Positions 36,908 to 47,395 are shown, numbered from the stretch's first letter. The stretch is DNA of 64,000 bases from AC-32 sp963788215 (GCA_963788215.1 CAWBFX010000001.1:186001-250000); one strand, 5' to 3'. The notes: generated by a model not told the origin, from the sequence alone. Numbers and translations are program-made.

Positions 36908-37207
36908 TCAGTCGTCCAGGGTGACGACGTCTCGCTCCACGCGCACGAGCTCGAAGGCCTGGCCGGCGAGAAATCGCTCGGCGCCGTCCAGCAGCTCGTC
37001 GAGCTCCCGGTGGCCCCGCGAGACGCAGGCAAGGGTGAGCCGCGCGCGCTGCCAGAGCTCGTGGTGATCGACCTCGGCGACCGACGCGCCGAAGCGCCGC
37101 TGCAGCTGTGCCTTCACCGAGAGCAGTTCCTTTCGCTTGCCCTTGAGCGAGCCGTTCTCGGGGAAGTGCAGCTCGGCCGAGAGGATGCCGACGTAGCCCG
37201 CGCCCAA
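36908..37207 (-). CDS. ylxP: DUF503 family protein YlxP
   Basis: 99 residues, matching the YlxP/DUF503 family (ILSAELHFPENGSLKGKR, followed by RRFGASVAEVDHHELWQRA). Start TTG at 37207, directly after the infB stop. Family members are encoded between infB and rbfA and have been linked to ribosome maturation; the biochemical role is unclear. Confidence 0.92.
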   Translation of the reverse strand: MGAGYVGILSAELHFPENGSLKGKRKELLSVKAQLQRRFGASVAEVDHHELWQRARLTLACVSRGHRELDELLDGAERFLAGQAFELVRVERDVVTLDD

Positions 37208-39174
<1,967 letters not shown>

Positions 39175-39182
<8 letters not shown>

Positions 39183-39423
39183 CGGCGTCAGTGTAGAGCC
39201 GGGCGAGTTGAGGATCGACCCGCACGGTCGTTTTCAGGATCCGGTTGAAAGCGCGCCGGTCGGCGGCCCGCTCGAAGCAGGCCAGCCGCCTGCACGTGTA
39301 GACGCCCCGGCCGGAGCCGCGTTGCGAGTGCTCGAGTGCTCCGTCCCGGGCCACGAACCGCAGCAGCTCGGCCTGCGGAGCCTTTCGCCCGCAGCCCGCA
39401 CACGTCCGGATGGGAGCGCTCAC
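39175..39423 (-). CDS. ylxR: YlxR family RNA-binding protein
   Basis: 82 residues with the YlxR core RTCAGCGRKAPQAELLRFV and GRGVYTCRRLACFERA. Encoded between nusA and infB as in most Gram-positives; members bind RNA and in some species affect RNase P or transcription. The GTG start at 39423 overlaps the nusA stop (GTGA). Confidence 0.93.
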
Positions 39424-41009
39424 GCTGCAGTCTCTGGCTCCTCCGTCTCCACCTCGCCGAGCGGCTCCACCGGGATGCCGGCCGGACGTTCCTCGGGCGG
39501 CGCCATCTCGGGGTGGGAGATGTCCAGGTCGACCTCGCCCTCCGCCTCGGCGATCGCCTCGGCGCTCGGGCCGTGGACGGCCGCGACATCCGCGGGCGCC
39601 TCGCTCTGAAGCTCTTCCTCTTCGCTCACCGGCTCCACGGTGTCGGGCCCGATGCTCTCGGCCTCGGGCGGCGCGTCGTCGGCTGCGGCCTCCAGCTCGG
39701 GCTCGGACTCCGCGACCATCGGCTCCTCGTCCTCCTGGACGTCGGGCCGAAGCGCGAGCTCCTGGTGGGCCGGGACACCGCAGTAGCGCGAGCCGGGCAG
39801 CGCGGCGTTCGGGCAGCGCTTGCCGGTCGAGAGGATCGCGCCGCAGCGGCCGGTGAACTCCTCCTCGGTGCCGTCGCCGGCGTAGGCGGCCTCTGCCTCC
39901 TCGGTCGCGAACTCGGTGTCGGACTTGATGTCGACCTTCCAGCCCGTCAGGCGCGCGGCGAGGCGGGCGTTCATGCCTTCCTTGCCGATCGCGAGCGCGA
40001 GCTGGTCGTCGGGCACGACGACCGTCGCCTCGCGGCCCTCGTCGTCGAGATAGACCTCGCGCACCCGGGCGGGCGACAGGGCCTTTGCGACGAACCGTGC
40101 CGGCTCCGGGTTCCACGGAATGATGTCGATCTTCTCGCCGCGGAGCTCGGAGACGACCATGCGCACGCGCGAGCCGCGCGGGCCGACGCACGCGCCGACC
40201 GGATCGACGCCCTGCGCGTGCGACTCGACCGCGATCTTCGAGCGGTAGCCGGGCTCGCGCGCGACGCCGCGGATCTCGACGAGGCCGTCCGCGATCTCCG
40301 GGACCTCGAGCTCGAAGAGCGTCCGGATGAGCTCCGAGTCGCGGCGCGACAGGATCACCTGCGGGCCCTTCGTGCCGGAACGAACCTCCGTGATCACGGC
40401 CTTGATGCGGGAGCCCTGCTCGTAGCGCTCGCCGTCGACCTGCTCGGAGCGCGGGAGCAGTGCCTCGACCTTGCCGAGGTCTACGAGGACGTTGTTGCGG
40501 TCGCCCGCCTGCTGGACGATTCCCGTCACGACCTCGGTCACGCGGTCGACGTACTCGTCGTACATGATCTGGCGTTCGGCCTCGCGGATCCGCTGCGTGA
40601 TCACCTGCTTCGCGGTCTGCGCGGCGATGCGGCCGAAGTTCTCCGGAGTGACATCTGCGCGCTTGACCTGATCGTCGGGGACTCCGGACCAGTCGATTTC
40701 CAGGTCCTCGTCCGTGACGAGAACGTGGGAGCGCTCGCCGTTCTCGGCCTCGGCGGCCTCGAGCTCGGTCAACACGCGCTCGCGGGCCTCCTCGATCAGC
40801 TGCTCCTCGATGTCGGCCGGAAGCTCGATCGAGAACACGCGGAAGTCGCCCTCCTGGCGGTCGAGCTCGACCACGGCGTGGCGGGACGATCCGGGCGTCT
40901 TCTTGTACGCGGCGAGCAGCGCGTCCTCGAGCGCCCTGATCAGCGTGTCGCCCTCGATTCCACGGTCTCGCTCGAGCTCATGGACGAGCTCGATGATCTC
41001 TCGGCTCAT
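39420..41009 (-). CDS. nusA: Transcription termination/antitermination protein NusA with an extended C-terminus
   Basis: 529 residues. The N-terminal RNAP-binding domain (about 1-125), S1 (about 130-205) and two KH domains (VGPRGSRVRMVVSELRGEKIDII and AIGKEGMNARLAARLTGWKV) form the standard core ending near residue 375. A further 150 residues follow: a four-cysteine segment (GRCGAILSTGKRCPN and GSRYCGVPAHQE, about 384-413) and a strongly acidic tail to the end. The tail is absent from short Gram-positive NusA. The ATG at 41009 overlaps the rimP stop. Confidence 0.95.
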   Translation of the reverse strand: MSREIIELVHELERDRGIEGDTLIRALEDALLAAYKKTPGSSRHAVVELDRQEGDFRVFSIELPADIEEQLIEEARERVLTELEAAEAENGERSHVLVTDEDLEIDWSGVPDDQVKRADVTPENFGRIAAQTAKQVITQRIREAERQIMYDEYVDRVTEVVTGIVQQAGDRNNVLVDLGKVEALLPRSEQVDGERYEQGSRIKAVITEVRSGTKGPQVILSRRDSELIRTLFELEVPEIADGLVEIRGVAREPGYRSKIAVESHAQGVDPVGACVGPRGSRVRMVVSELRGEKIDIIPWNPEPARFVAKALSPARVREVYLDDEGREATVVVPDDQLALAIGKEGMNARLAARLTGWKVDIKSDTEFATEEAEAAYAGDGTEEEFTGRCGAILSTGKRCPNAALPGSRYCGVPAHQELALRPDVQEDEEPMVAESEPELEAAADDAPPEAESIGPDTVEPVSEEEELQSEAPADVAAVHGPSAEAIAEAEGEVDLDISHPEMAPPEERPAGIPVEPLGEVETEEPETAA

Positions 41010-41440
41010 TGCTCCCTCTCGTCGATCAGGTTCCCCCGCACGATCTGCGCGTACGGGACTTCGATCTCTGCGCCGTCGGCGGAGACCGTCACGGCGTCGT
41101 CGTCGGCGCGGCGCACCTCGCCGCGCAGCTTCGAGCGCTCGGACGTCTTCAGCTTGACGCGGCGCCCGACGACTTCGCGGAAGTGCTCCGGCTTGCGCAG
41201 CGGCCGCTCCAGGCCGGGCGACGAAACCGCCACAGAGTAGGTGCGCAGGTAGTCCCGGAGGACGTGCGTGACCTGCTCGCAGAGCGCGTGGTCGACGCCC
41301 TCGGGGCGGTCGACGAACACCGTGAAGCGCTCGGGACCGGTCAGCTCGACCGCGAGCACCTCGACGCCCGGCAGGGCCTCCGCGACCTTGCTGCTGATCT
41401 CGCGCTCCAGCGTTCTCTCCTTGTCGTAGACGTTCGCCAA
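41006..41440 (-). CDS. rimP: Ribosome maturation factor RimP
   Basis: 144 residues, binds S12 during 30S assembly. Motifs VLAVELTGPERFTVFVDRPEGVD and YSVAVSSPGLERPLRKPEHF are diagnostic. The TTG start at 41440-41438 has GAGGA at a 7-base distance; upstream open codons run through a terminator hairpin and are not translated. First gene of the rimP-nusA-ylxR-infB operon. Confidence 0.93.
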   Translation of the reverse strand: MANVYDKERTLEREISSKVAEALPGVEVLAVELTGPERFTVFVDRPEGVDHALCEQVTHVLRDYLRTYSVAVSSPGLERPLRKPEHFREVVGRRVKLKTSERSKLRGEVRRADDDAVTVSADGAEIEVPYAQIVRGNLIDEREQ

Positions 41441-41454
41441 TTCGCTGTCCTCAC

Positions 41455-41480
41455 AAAAAATGGGCGCCTCGCGCCCATTT
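41455..41480 (-). terminator. Intrinsic terminator/attenuator in the rimP-nusA leader
   Basis: Perfect 10-bp stem (41458-41467 with 41471-41480), 3-base loop and six T on the minus strand, ending about 15 bases before the rimP start codon. It either ends the PadR operon or attenuates the nusA operon. A competing hairpin at 41477-41496 overlaps its 5' arm, which favours attenuation. Confidence 0.75.
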
Positions 41481-41563
41481 CGCCAATCGGTGAAATGCGG
41501 TGTGACCAGGATAGCAGGGGAGCTTGGGCTGTCGGCCCCGCCGAAGCGGGGCCGCAAAAGCCT

Positions 41564-41746
41564 CTAGACCGTTCCGGCCGGCTGCGCTTCGCCGTCCTTC
41601 AGGTGCTCGATCACGTCGGCCAGGTCGGCGATCTCCTGTTCGAGATCGCGCTGGCGCTCCTCGAGCCGGCGGATCCATTCCTCCCGGTTCGGGAAGCGGC
41701 GTCCGCGCCGGCCCAGGCCGTGACGGTGGTGTTTACGTCCGCACAT
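41564..41746 (-). CDS. Small Cys/His-Arg-rich coiled-coil protein encoded after PadR
   Basis: 60 residues. The N-terminus MCGRKHHRHGLGRRGRRF is basic with one Cys and several His, and residues 20-50 form a coiled coil (EEWIRRLEERQRDLEQEI). Its shape recalls DUF5320-type proteins that follow PadR genes. A perfect GGGAGGTG ribosome site within the padR end precedes the ATG at 41746. Probably co-produced with PadR; function unknown. Confidence 0.75.
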   Translation of the reverse strand: MCGRKHHRHGLGRRGRRFPNREEWIRRLEERQRDLEQEIADLADVIEHLKDGEAQPAGTV

Positions 41747-41748
41747 GT

Positions 41749-42141
41749 TCACCTCCCTTCCTCGTAACGCTTCAAGAAGCTCGCGATGGTCTCTTCGGCC
41801 CGCTGCAGCGCCTCCGCCCAGCGATCGAGCAGCCGGCGCCCCTCGGCGGTCAGCTCGTAGGTGCGCTTGGCGGGCCCCGGAAGATCGGCGCTCCACTCGG
41901 AGGTGACGAGGCCCTCGTCCTCGAGCGAGCGCAGGAGCCGGTAGAGGTTGCCGATGTCGACCCGCCCCTCCACGCCGAGCTCCGGGATCCGCTCGAGCAG
42001 CTCGTATCCGTGCAGCGGCCCCTCCCGCAGGAGCAGCAGCAGCGACGGCTCGACGAAGCGCTCCACCCGCGCGTGGACGTGCCAGTGGCCGGGCCGGACG
42101 AGGCGCCGGCTGCGGGATCGCGCGTGGCGGTGGCGGGTCAT
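41749..42141 (-). CDS. PadR family transcriptional regulator
   Basis: 130 residues with the PadR winged helix: LLLLLREGPLHGYELLERIPEL, then GNLYRLLRSLEDEGLVTSEW and YELTAEGRRLLDRW, plus a short C-terminal helix. The N-terminal 25 residues are unusually His/Arg-rich. Likely represses its own two-gene operon and possibly the divergent helicase gene. ATG at 42141. The ligand is unknown. Confidence 0.92.
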   Translation of the reverse strand: MTRHRHARSRSRRLVRPGHWHVHARVERFVEPSLLLLLREGPLHGYELLERIPELGVEGRVDIGNLYRLLRSLEDEGLVTSEWSADLPGPAKRTYELTAEGRRLLDRWAEALQRAEETIASFLKRYEEGR

Positions 42142-42162
42142 GCCGGCCAGTATAGGTAAAAA

Positions 42163-42170
42163 ACATATGT
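42163..42170. promoter_or_regulatory. Putative PadR operator in the padR-helicase divergent region
   Basis: The palindrome acatatgt lies in an AT-rich patch (tataggtaaaaaacatatgtc) of an otherwise GC-rich 56-base interval between divergent start codons. PadR proteins recognise ATGT/ACAT half-sites, so it fits. No binding data. Confidence 0.4.
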
Positions 42171-42197
42171 CAGTCGCATGGCTTACGCTAAGACGCT

Positions 42198-44090
42198 GTG
42201 GCGCACCCCGATCTCCCCGCCGAGCAGGCCTATCTCGACGAGGCGTACGAGTCCCTCGACCGCATGCGCGAGACCCTCATCCGGACCGCGGGCGCGGCTG
42301 CGACCGAGGAGGCCGCGCAGGCGATCGAGAACTGGGCGACCGGCCGCCTGCGGACGTTCGAGGACGCCGAGCGCGGGCTCTGCTTCGGCCGGATCGACAC
42401 CGAGGAAGCAGCGGAAAAGATCTACGTCGGGCGCCGCTGGGTCCACGATGATGCGCGCCGCGCCCTCGTCGTGAACTGGCAGGCACCGGCCGCACGGCCC
42501 TTCTACACGGCCACGCCGGTCGCCCCCCACGGCGTGACCCTGCGGCGTCGCTTCCGTACGCAGGGCCGGACGCTGACCGGGATCAGCGACGAGGCGCTCG
42601 ACGGCTCGCTCGCGGACGCTGCCGCTTCGGTCGACGACTTCCTGCTCGAGGAGCTCGAGCGCACCCGCGACGCGCGGATGCGCGACATCGTCGCGACCAT
42701 CCAGGCCGACCAGTACCACCTGATCGCGCTGGACCCGGAGCCGCCGCTGATCGTCCAGGGAGGGCCTGGCACCGGCAAGACCGCGGTCGGGCTGCACCGC
42801 GCGTCGTTCCTCCTCTACGCGCACCGGCAGCAGCTGCGCCGCGTGCTCGTGGTCGGGCCCAACCCCGGGTTCATGGAGTACGTCTCGCACGTGCTGCCGA
42901 CCCTCGGCGAGGACAGCGTCGACCAGCGCGCGGTGGCCGAGCTCGTCGCCGGCATCGAGATCACGCGTACCGACCCACTCGAGATCCAGCGGCTGAAGGC
43001 GGACACAGGTCTCGCCGAGGACCTCCGGAAGCTCGTGGAGGCGGCCTCGGAAGGCGAGCCGCAGGAGCTCGTCGTGCGGATGGAGGGGCGGTTCGTCGGC
43101 GTCGAGTCCGACGAGGTCGCCGAGCTGCTCGAGGAGACACGCGCCGAGCTCGGGCTCTCGGCAGTCGCCCGCGAGCGCTTCCGGATGAGCGTGCTGCGCC
43201 GCTTCTACGAGGATTACGGCGCGCGGCTCGGCGGCCAGGCGTACCGCAACTTCGAGGAGGTCGAGCAGGCTCTGCGGCGCGACGGCCGGCTGACGCGCTT
43301 CCTCAACCGCTCGTGGCCGGTCCCGAAGCCGGAGACGATCGTCAGGCGGTTGCCCGGCCTACCCCGGTCGCGAGGCTGGAGCGACGCCGACCTGGCGCTC
43401 ATCGACGAGGCCCGGGCGCTGATCCTCGGGCCGCCGCAGCAGTACGGGCACGTGATCGTCGACGAGGCCCAGGACCTGACGCCGATGCAGCTGCGAATGG
43501 TGGCCCGCCGCGCGTCCGGCGGCTTCACGCTGCTCGGCGACATCGCGCAGGCGACCGGCCCGATCGCCTACGACCGCTGGGAGGAGCTGCTCCCGTTCCT
43601 GCCCGACGGCGAAAACGCCGAGCTGGCGGAGCTGAGGCACGCCTATCGCGTGCCTCGCGAGATCATGGCGGCCGCCCTGCCGCTGCTCGAGCGGATCGCG
43701 CCGGACGTCGAGCAGCCGCTCGCCTACCGCGTCGGCGCCGATCCTCCGCGCGTCGTCGCAGGCGACCCGCCGCTGCAGACGGCCTACGAAGAGGCAGCCC
43801 GGCTGGCGGACGACGACGGCTTGCTGGCGGTGATCGCGCCCGCCTCCCTGCGCGGCGACGGCGACGCCTCTCTCTTCGACGAGACGCGCATCGCGGTCCT
43901 GACCCCGCGCGAGGCGAAGGGGATGGAGTTCGACAACGTGATCGTCGTCGAGCCGGCGCAGATCGTCGACGAGGCCGCCGAAGGCCAGGGGCTGCGGGAG
44001 CTGTACGTCGCGCTCACCCGCCCGACGCGGCGGCTGATCCTCGTCCATTCACGTCCTCTGCCGCCGGAGCTGAAGTGGCGCGATCAGTAG
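42198..44090 (+). CDS. HelD-like UvrD/Rep-family helicase
   Basis: 630 residues of superfamily 1. Walker A GGPGTGKTAVGLHRASFLLY is near residue 188, motif II VIVDEAQDLTPMQLRM near 420, motif III LLGDIAQAT, motif IV-VI LRHAYRVPREI, LTPREAKGMEFDNVIV and LYVALTRPTRRL. The N-terminal helical region (EQAYLDEAYESLDRMRETL) resembles HelD, which remodels RNA polymerase to recycle it. GTG start at 42198. Divergent from padR, with a 56-base shared control region. Confidence 0.88.
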   Translation: MAHPDLPAEQAYLDEAYESLDRMRETLIRTAGAAATEEAAQAIENWATGRLRTFEDAERGLCFGRIDTEEAAEKIYVGRRWVHDDARRALVVNWQAPAARPFYTATPVAPHGVTLRRRFRTQGRTLTGISDEALDGSLADAAASVDDFLLEELERTRDARMRDIVATIQADQYHLIALDPEPPLIVQGGPGTGKTAVGLHRASFLLYAHRQQLRRVLVVGPNPGFMEYVSHVLPTLGEDSVDQRAVAELVAGIEITRTDPLEIQRLKADTGLAEDLRKLVEAASEGEPQELVVRMEGRFVGVESDEVAELLEETRAELGLSAVARERFRMSVLRRFYEDYGARLGGQAYRNFEEVEQALRRDGRLTRFLNRSWPVPKPETIVRRLPGLPRSRGWSDADLALIDEARALILGPPQQYGHVIVDEAQDLTPMQLRMVARRASGGFTLLGDIAQATGPIAYDRWEELLPFLPDGENAELAELRHAYRVPREIMAAALPLLERIAPDVEQPLAYRVGADPPRVVAGDPPLQTAYEEAARLADDDGLLAVIAPASLRGDGDASLFDETRIAVLTPREAKGMEFDNVIVVEPAQIVDEAAEGQGLRELYVALTRPTRRLILVHSRPLPPELKWRDQ

Positions 44091-44566
44091 ACGAACGGAA
44101 TGAAGCGGCTGCGCGTCCGCCGTGCGTAGGCGGCGTACTCCGGGTAGCGCTCGCGTAGCCAGACCTCCTCGCGGCGCGACTTGAGGTCGAAGACGAGCGC
44201 GAGCAGCGCGGTGGGCACGAGCGCGAGCGGCGCCTCGGCCAGCGACCAGCCAAGCGCGAGGAGCAGCACCCCGCCGTAGACGGGATGGCGCACGAGCCGG
44301 TAGATCCCGCCTTCGTGCAGCCGGCCGGACGTGCGCGGCCGCGGCAGGTGCGTGAACGAGCGGCCGAGCGTCAGCGCCCCGGTCACGACGACCACGATCC
44401 CGGCCACGATCAGCACGAACCCGATCACGGCCAGGTAGGACTCGACCGAGCCCGGCCAGTAGACGCCGACGAAGCCGCAGGCGGCGATCGCGAGGAAGAG
44501 GATCGACTGGAGCACGACCCAGCCCCCGCCGCGCCGCCCCAGCTCCGGCACCGAGAGCCTCGTCAT
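44084..44566 (-). CDS. Isoprenylcysteine carboxyl methyltransferase-like membrane protein
   Basis: 160 residues with four membrane segments. The C-terminal ICMT/PEMT-like motif RLVRHPVYGGVLLLALGWSL followed by EEVWLRERYPEYAAYARRT is characteristic; these bind SAM at the membrane. Substrate in bacteria is unknown. The ATG is at 44566. It converges with the helicase gene (7-base overlap). Confidence 0.85.
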   Translation of the reverse strand: MTRLSVPELGRRGGGWVVLQSILFLAIAACGFVGVYWPGSVESYLAVIGFVLIVAGIVVVVTGALTLGRSFTHLPRPRTSGRLHEGGIYRLVRHPVYGGVLLLALGWSLAEAPLALVPTALLALVFDLKSRREEVWLRERYPEYAAYARRTRSRFIPFVY

Positions 44567-44669
44567 TCGTTTTCGCTCTTTGCGAGGAAATCGTCGAAGG
44601 CGACGTTCATGGCCCGATCGACCGGGAACCCCGAGCCGAAGTCCCGCAAGCAGCCGAAAGGAGGAAGCC

Positions 44670-44852
44670 ATGGCGAACCCGGTTCCAGCCGGAAGTGACG
44701 TCTCTGCAGGCACCTATCGTTGCAGCAGCTGCGGCAACGAGATGGACGTCGGCTCGACGAAGCACCTTCCTCCGTGCCCGTCCTGCGGCAACGGAGAGTG
44801 GGAAACCGTGACCGGCGGCGACAGCGTCGCGGATCCGTACCCGAACAGCTAG
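44670..44852 (+). CDS. Small zinc-ribbon protein
   Basis: 60 residues: YRCSSCGNEMDVGSTKHLPPCPSCGNGEWE contains two CxxC pairs for one zinc ribbon. AAAGGAGG is well placed before ATG 44670, so it is a real gene despite its size. The tail is Asp/Gly/Ser-rich. Possibly a rubredoxin-like or regulatory zinc protein; no known role. Confidence 0.8.
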   Translation: MANPVPAGSDVSAGTYRCSSCGNEMDVGSTKHLPPCPSCGNGEWETVTGGDSVADPYPNS

Positions 44853-44855
44853 CAG

Positions 44856-45338
44856 TCAACGATCTGCCTCGGCGGCCTCGGCCTCTCGGGGCCGGGGCCG
44901 CCCGCCTTCGAGGAAGATCGTCACCGGCCCGTCGTTCACGAACTCGACCGCCATTCGCGCGCCGAACTCGCCGGTCGCGACGGAGATGCCCAGCGCCCGC
45001 AGGGCCGCGCAGAAGGCGTCGTAGAGCGGCTCCGCTCCTTCGGGCGGCGCCGCGTCCGTGAAGCTCGGCCTGTTCCCCTTCGCCGTGTCGGCGATGAGCG
45101 TGAACTGGCTCACGACGAGTGCCTCGCCGCCCGTGTCGAGCAGGGAGCGGTCGAAGCGGCCGTCCTCGTTCTCGAAGATCCGAAGGTGCGCCACTTTCGC
45201 CGCCAGGCGCTCGGCCTCGGCCTGCTCGTCTCCTCGCGCGACGCCGAGCAGGATGCAGAGGCCCGGGCCGATCTCGCCGGCGATCCTCTCCCCCACGCGC
45301 ACCCGCGCGCCGGAGACCCGCTGCACCACAGCCTTCAC
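44856..45338 (-). CDS. dtd: D-aminoacyl-tRNA deacylase
   Basis: 160 residues. Hydrolyses D-aminoacyl-tRNAs and glycyl-tRNA(Ala). The motifs KAVVQRVSGARVRVG, SQFTLIADTAKGNRPSFTDAA (Ser-Gln-x-Thr active site) and VEFVNDGPVTIFLE (Gly-cisPro replaced by GPV context) are diagnostic. The GTG start is at 45338; longer starts upstream are not conserved. Divergent from the GspE-like gene. Confidence 0.95.
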   Translation of the reverse strand: MKAVVQRVSGARVRVGERIAGEIGPGLCILLGVARGDEQAEAERLAAKVAHLRIFENEDGRFDRSLLDTGGEALVVSQFTLIADTAKGNRPSFTDAAPPEGAEPLYDAFCAALRALGISVATGEFGARMAVEFVNDGPVTIFLEGGRPRPREAEAAEADR

Positions 45339-45368
45339 GTTTCTGCGCTGAACGACGATATAGGCGAT

Positions 45369-47039
45369 GTGGAAGCGGCCCGCGTCACTCGGCACCATCG
45401 CCTTGGCTCGCTGCTGATCAGCCGCGGCCTGATCACCCTCGAGCAGCTCAAGGAGGCGTTTCAGGAGCAGCACCTGACCGGCCGGCGGCTCGGCGAGGTC
45501 GCGATCGGCCACGGCTGGATCACGAGCGCCGACCTGGCGCAGGCCCTCGCGGACCAGTTCGGGCTCGAGTACGTCGACTTCTCCGAGGTCGAGCCCGACC
45601 AGGACGCGGCTGCCCTACTCCAGAAGGAGCTGGCCTTCCGTTTCCAGGCCCTGCCCGTCCGCTTCCTCCGCGACGACCTGGTGCTCGTCGCCGTCGCCGA
45701 TCCGACCGGTGACGGCCAGGCAGACGAGCTGCGCCAGGCGCTCGGCCACGACGTGAGGCTCGCCGTCGCCGAGCCCGAAGATCTCGACAACGCGATTCGG
45801 AGGCTGCATCAGCTCGCGCCGGTGCGGGCCCCTGCCGCGGACGAGAAGCCGAGGCGAACGGAACCGCCGGCGGAGGAAGGCACCCCGGCAGAGACACTCG
45901 TCCAGAACCTGCTTGCCCAGGCCGTCTCGGCGGGCGCCTCGGACATCCACTTCGAGCCGCAGCGCGACGAGCTCGTCGTTCGCGCGCGCTTCGACGGGGT
46001 GACACGGGTTGTCCACCGGATCGCGAAGGAGATGCAGCCCGCCGTCCTCTCGCGCCTGAAGCTGATGGGCAACCTCGACCTCGCCGAGCGCCGTGCGCCG
46101 CAGGACGGCCGCGTCTCGCTCCGCGTGGGCGACCAGCCGCTCGACCTGCGTGTCGCCGTCCTTCCGACGGCCCACGGCGAGCAGGTGGTGCTTCGGCTCC
46201 TGCACCGGGCGGCACGGACACCCGACCTCGCGGCGCTCGGGATGACGCCGGCCGTGCGCGAGCTCTTCGAGCACGCGATCCGCCAGCCGCACGGGGCTCT
46301 CGTGGTCTGCGGCCCGACCGGGAGCGGCCGGACGACGACCCTCTACACGGCGCTGCACCTGCTCAACGACCCGGGCCGGGTGCTGACGACGATCGAGGAC
46401 CCGGTCGAGCACGAGATTCCGGGCGTCAACCAGGTGGAGGTCTCGCCCAAGACCGGGCTCGCGCTCGCGGACGGGCTGCGCACGATCCTGCGCAGCGACC
46501 CCGACGTCCTGCTCGTCGGAGAGCTGCCTGACCCCGAGAGCGCGCGAGTCGCGATGCACGCGGGGATGACGGGCCACCTCGTCCTCGCAGCGCTGCACGC
46601 GCACGACGCGGCGGGCGCGGTGGCGCGGCTGCGCGACCTCGGCGTCGAGCCGGGCCTGCTCGCGACCTCCGTCAACTGCGTGATTGCCCAGCGCCTCGCT
46701 CGCCGCCTCTGCGCCGACTGCCGCGAGCCCTACTGGCCGACCGACGAGCAGCTCGGCCGGCTCGGCCTGCTCGGCCACAAGGGTCGTGTCTTTTTCCACC
46801 GCGCCAAGGGCTGCGAACGCTGCGGCGGGACCGGCTACCGGGGACGAGTCGCGATCTTCGAGGCGATGCTCGTGACGCCCGAGCTTCGCCGGCTACTGGG
46901 TGCCTCGGCCGACGAGCTCCGCGCCGCGGCCGTCCGCGCCGGGATGACGACGCTTCGCCAGGAAGGCGTGCGCCTCTGCCTCGAGGGCGTCTCGTCGCTC
47001 GAGGAGATCGAGCGGATCACCGGCGAGCGGCTGAGCTAA
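45369..47039 (+). CDS. GspE/PilB family ATPase with altered Walker A
   Basis: 556 residues. Two N-terminal T2SSE_N-like repeats (LGSLLISRGLITLEQLKEAF, VAIGHGWITSADLAQALADQ) are followed by the ATPase domain with Walker A GPTGSGRTTT near 316 (usual GKT is GRT), Asp/Walker B region RSDPDVLLVGELPDPESA (usual GEIRD is GELPD), and the zinc tetracysteine CADC...CERC near 447-484. GTG 45369 is the best start. No pilus or secretion genes lie nearby. It may be catalytically impaired. Confidence 0.88.
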   Translation: MEAARVTRHHRLGSLLISRGLITLEQLKEAFQEQHLTGRRLGEVAIGHGWITSADLAQALADQFGLEYVDFSEVEPDQDAAALLQKELAFRFQALPVRFLRDDLVLVAVADPTGDGQADELRQALGHDVRLAVAEPEDLDNAIRRLHQLAPVRAPAADEKPRRTEPPAEEGTPAETLVQNLLAQAVSAGASDIHFEPQRDELVVRARFDGVTRVVHRIAKEMQPAVLSRLKLMGNLDLAERRAPQDGRVSLRVGDQPLDLRVAVLPTAHGEQVVLRLLHRAARTPDLAALGMTPAVRELFEHAIRQPHGALVVCGPTGSGRTTTLYTALHLLNDPGRVLTTIEDPVEHEIPGVNQVEVSPKTGLALADGLRTILRSDPDVLLVGELPDPESARVAMHAGMTGHLVLAALHAHDAAGAVARLRDLGVEPGLLATSVNCVIAQRLARRLCADCREPYWPTDEQLGRLGLLGHKGRVFFHRAKGCERCGGTGYRGRVAIFEAMLVTPELRRLLGASADELRAAAVRAGMTTLRQEGVRLCLEGVSSLEEIERITGERLS

Positions 47040-47044
47040 CGCGC

Positions 47045-47395
47045 CTAGCCGAGGTCCCGGATGCGAGCCTCGTAGGCGCGGGTCCCGGGCCTGAGCGAGC
47101 TCGCGAGCTTGTACTGGCCGTTGGCCTCGTGCTCGCGGCCCTGCTTCTCCAGGCAGCGGCCGAGCGCGTAGTGCGCGTAGTCGTCGACGGGCGCGAGCTC
47201 GAGCATCTTGCGGAACTCGGACTCGGCCTCGGCGTAGCGGTGGATGCGGAAGTACGCGATCCCGAGCGCCTCGCGGATGGACGCTTTCTCGGGCTCGCGC
47301 GCCTTGGCCTTCTCGAGGGCGACAGTCGCCTGGGCGGCCATCCCCTTCGAGAGGTGCTCGCGGCCTTGCTGGAAGAGATCGAAGACTTCGCTCAT
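47045..47395 (-). CDS. Tetratricopeptide repeat protein
   Basis: 116 residues with about three TPR-like helical pairs: FQQGREHLSKGMAAQATVALE, REALGIAYFRIHRYAEAESEF and AHYALGRCLEKQGREHEANG. Cytoplasmic, no signal peptide. ATG at 47395 overlaps the nucleotidyltransferase stop. Likely a protein-interaction adaptor; partner unknown. Confidence 0.88.
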   Translation of the reverse strand: MSEVFDLFQQGREHLSKGMAAQATVALEKAKAREPEKASIREALGIAYFRIHRYAEAESEFRKMLELAPVDDYAHYALGRCLEKQGREHEANGQYKLASSLRPGTRAYEARIRDLG

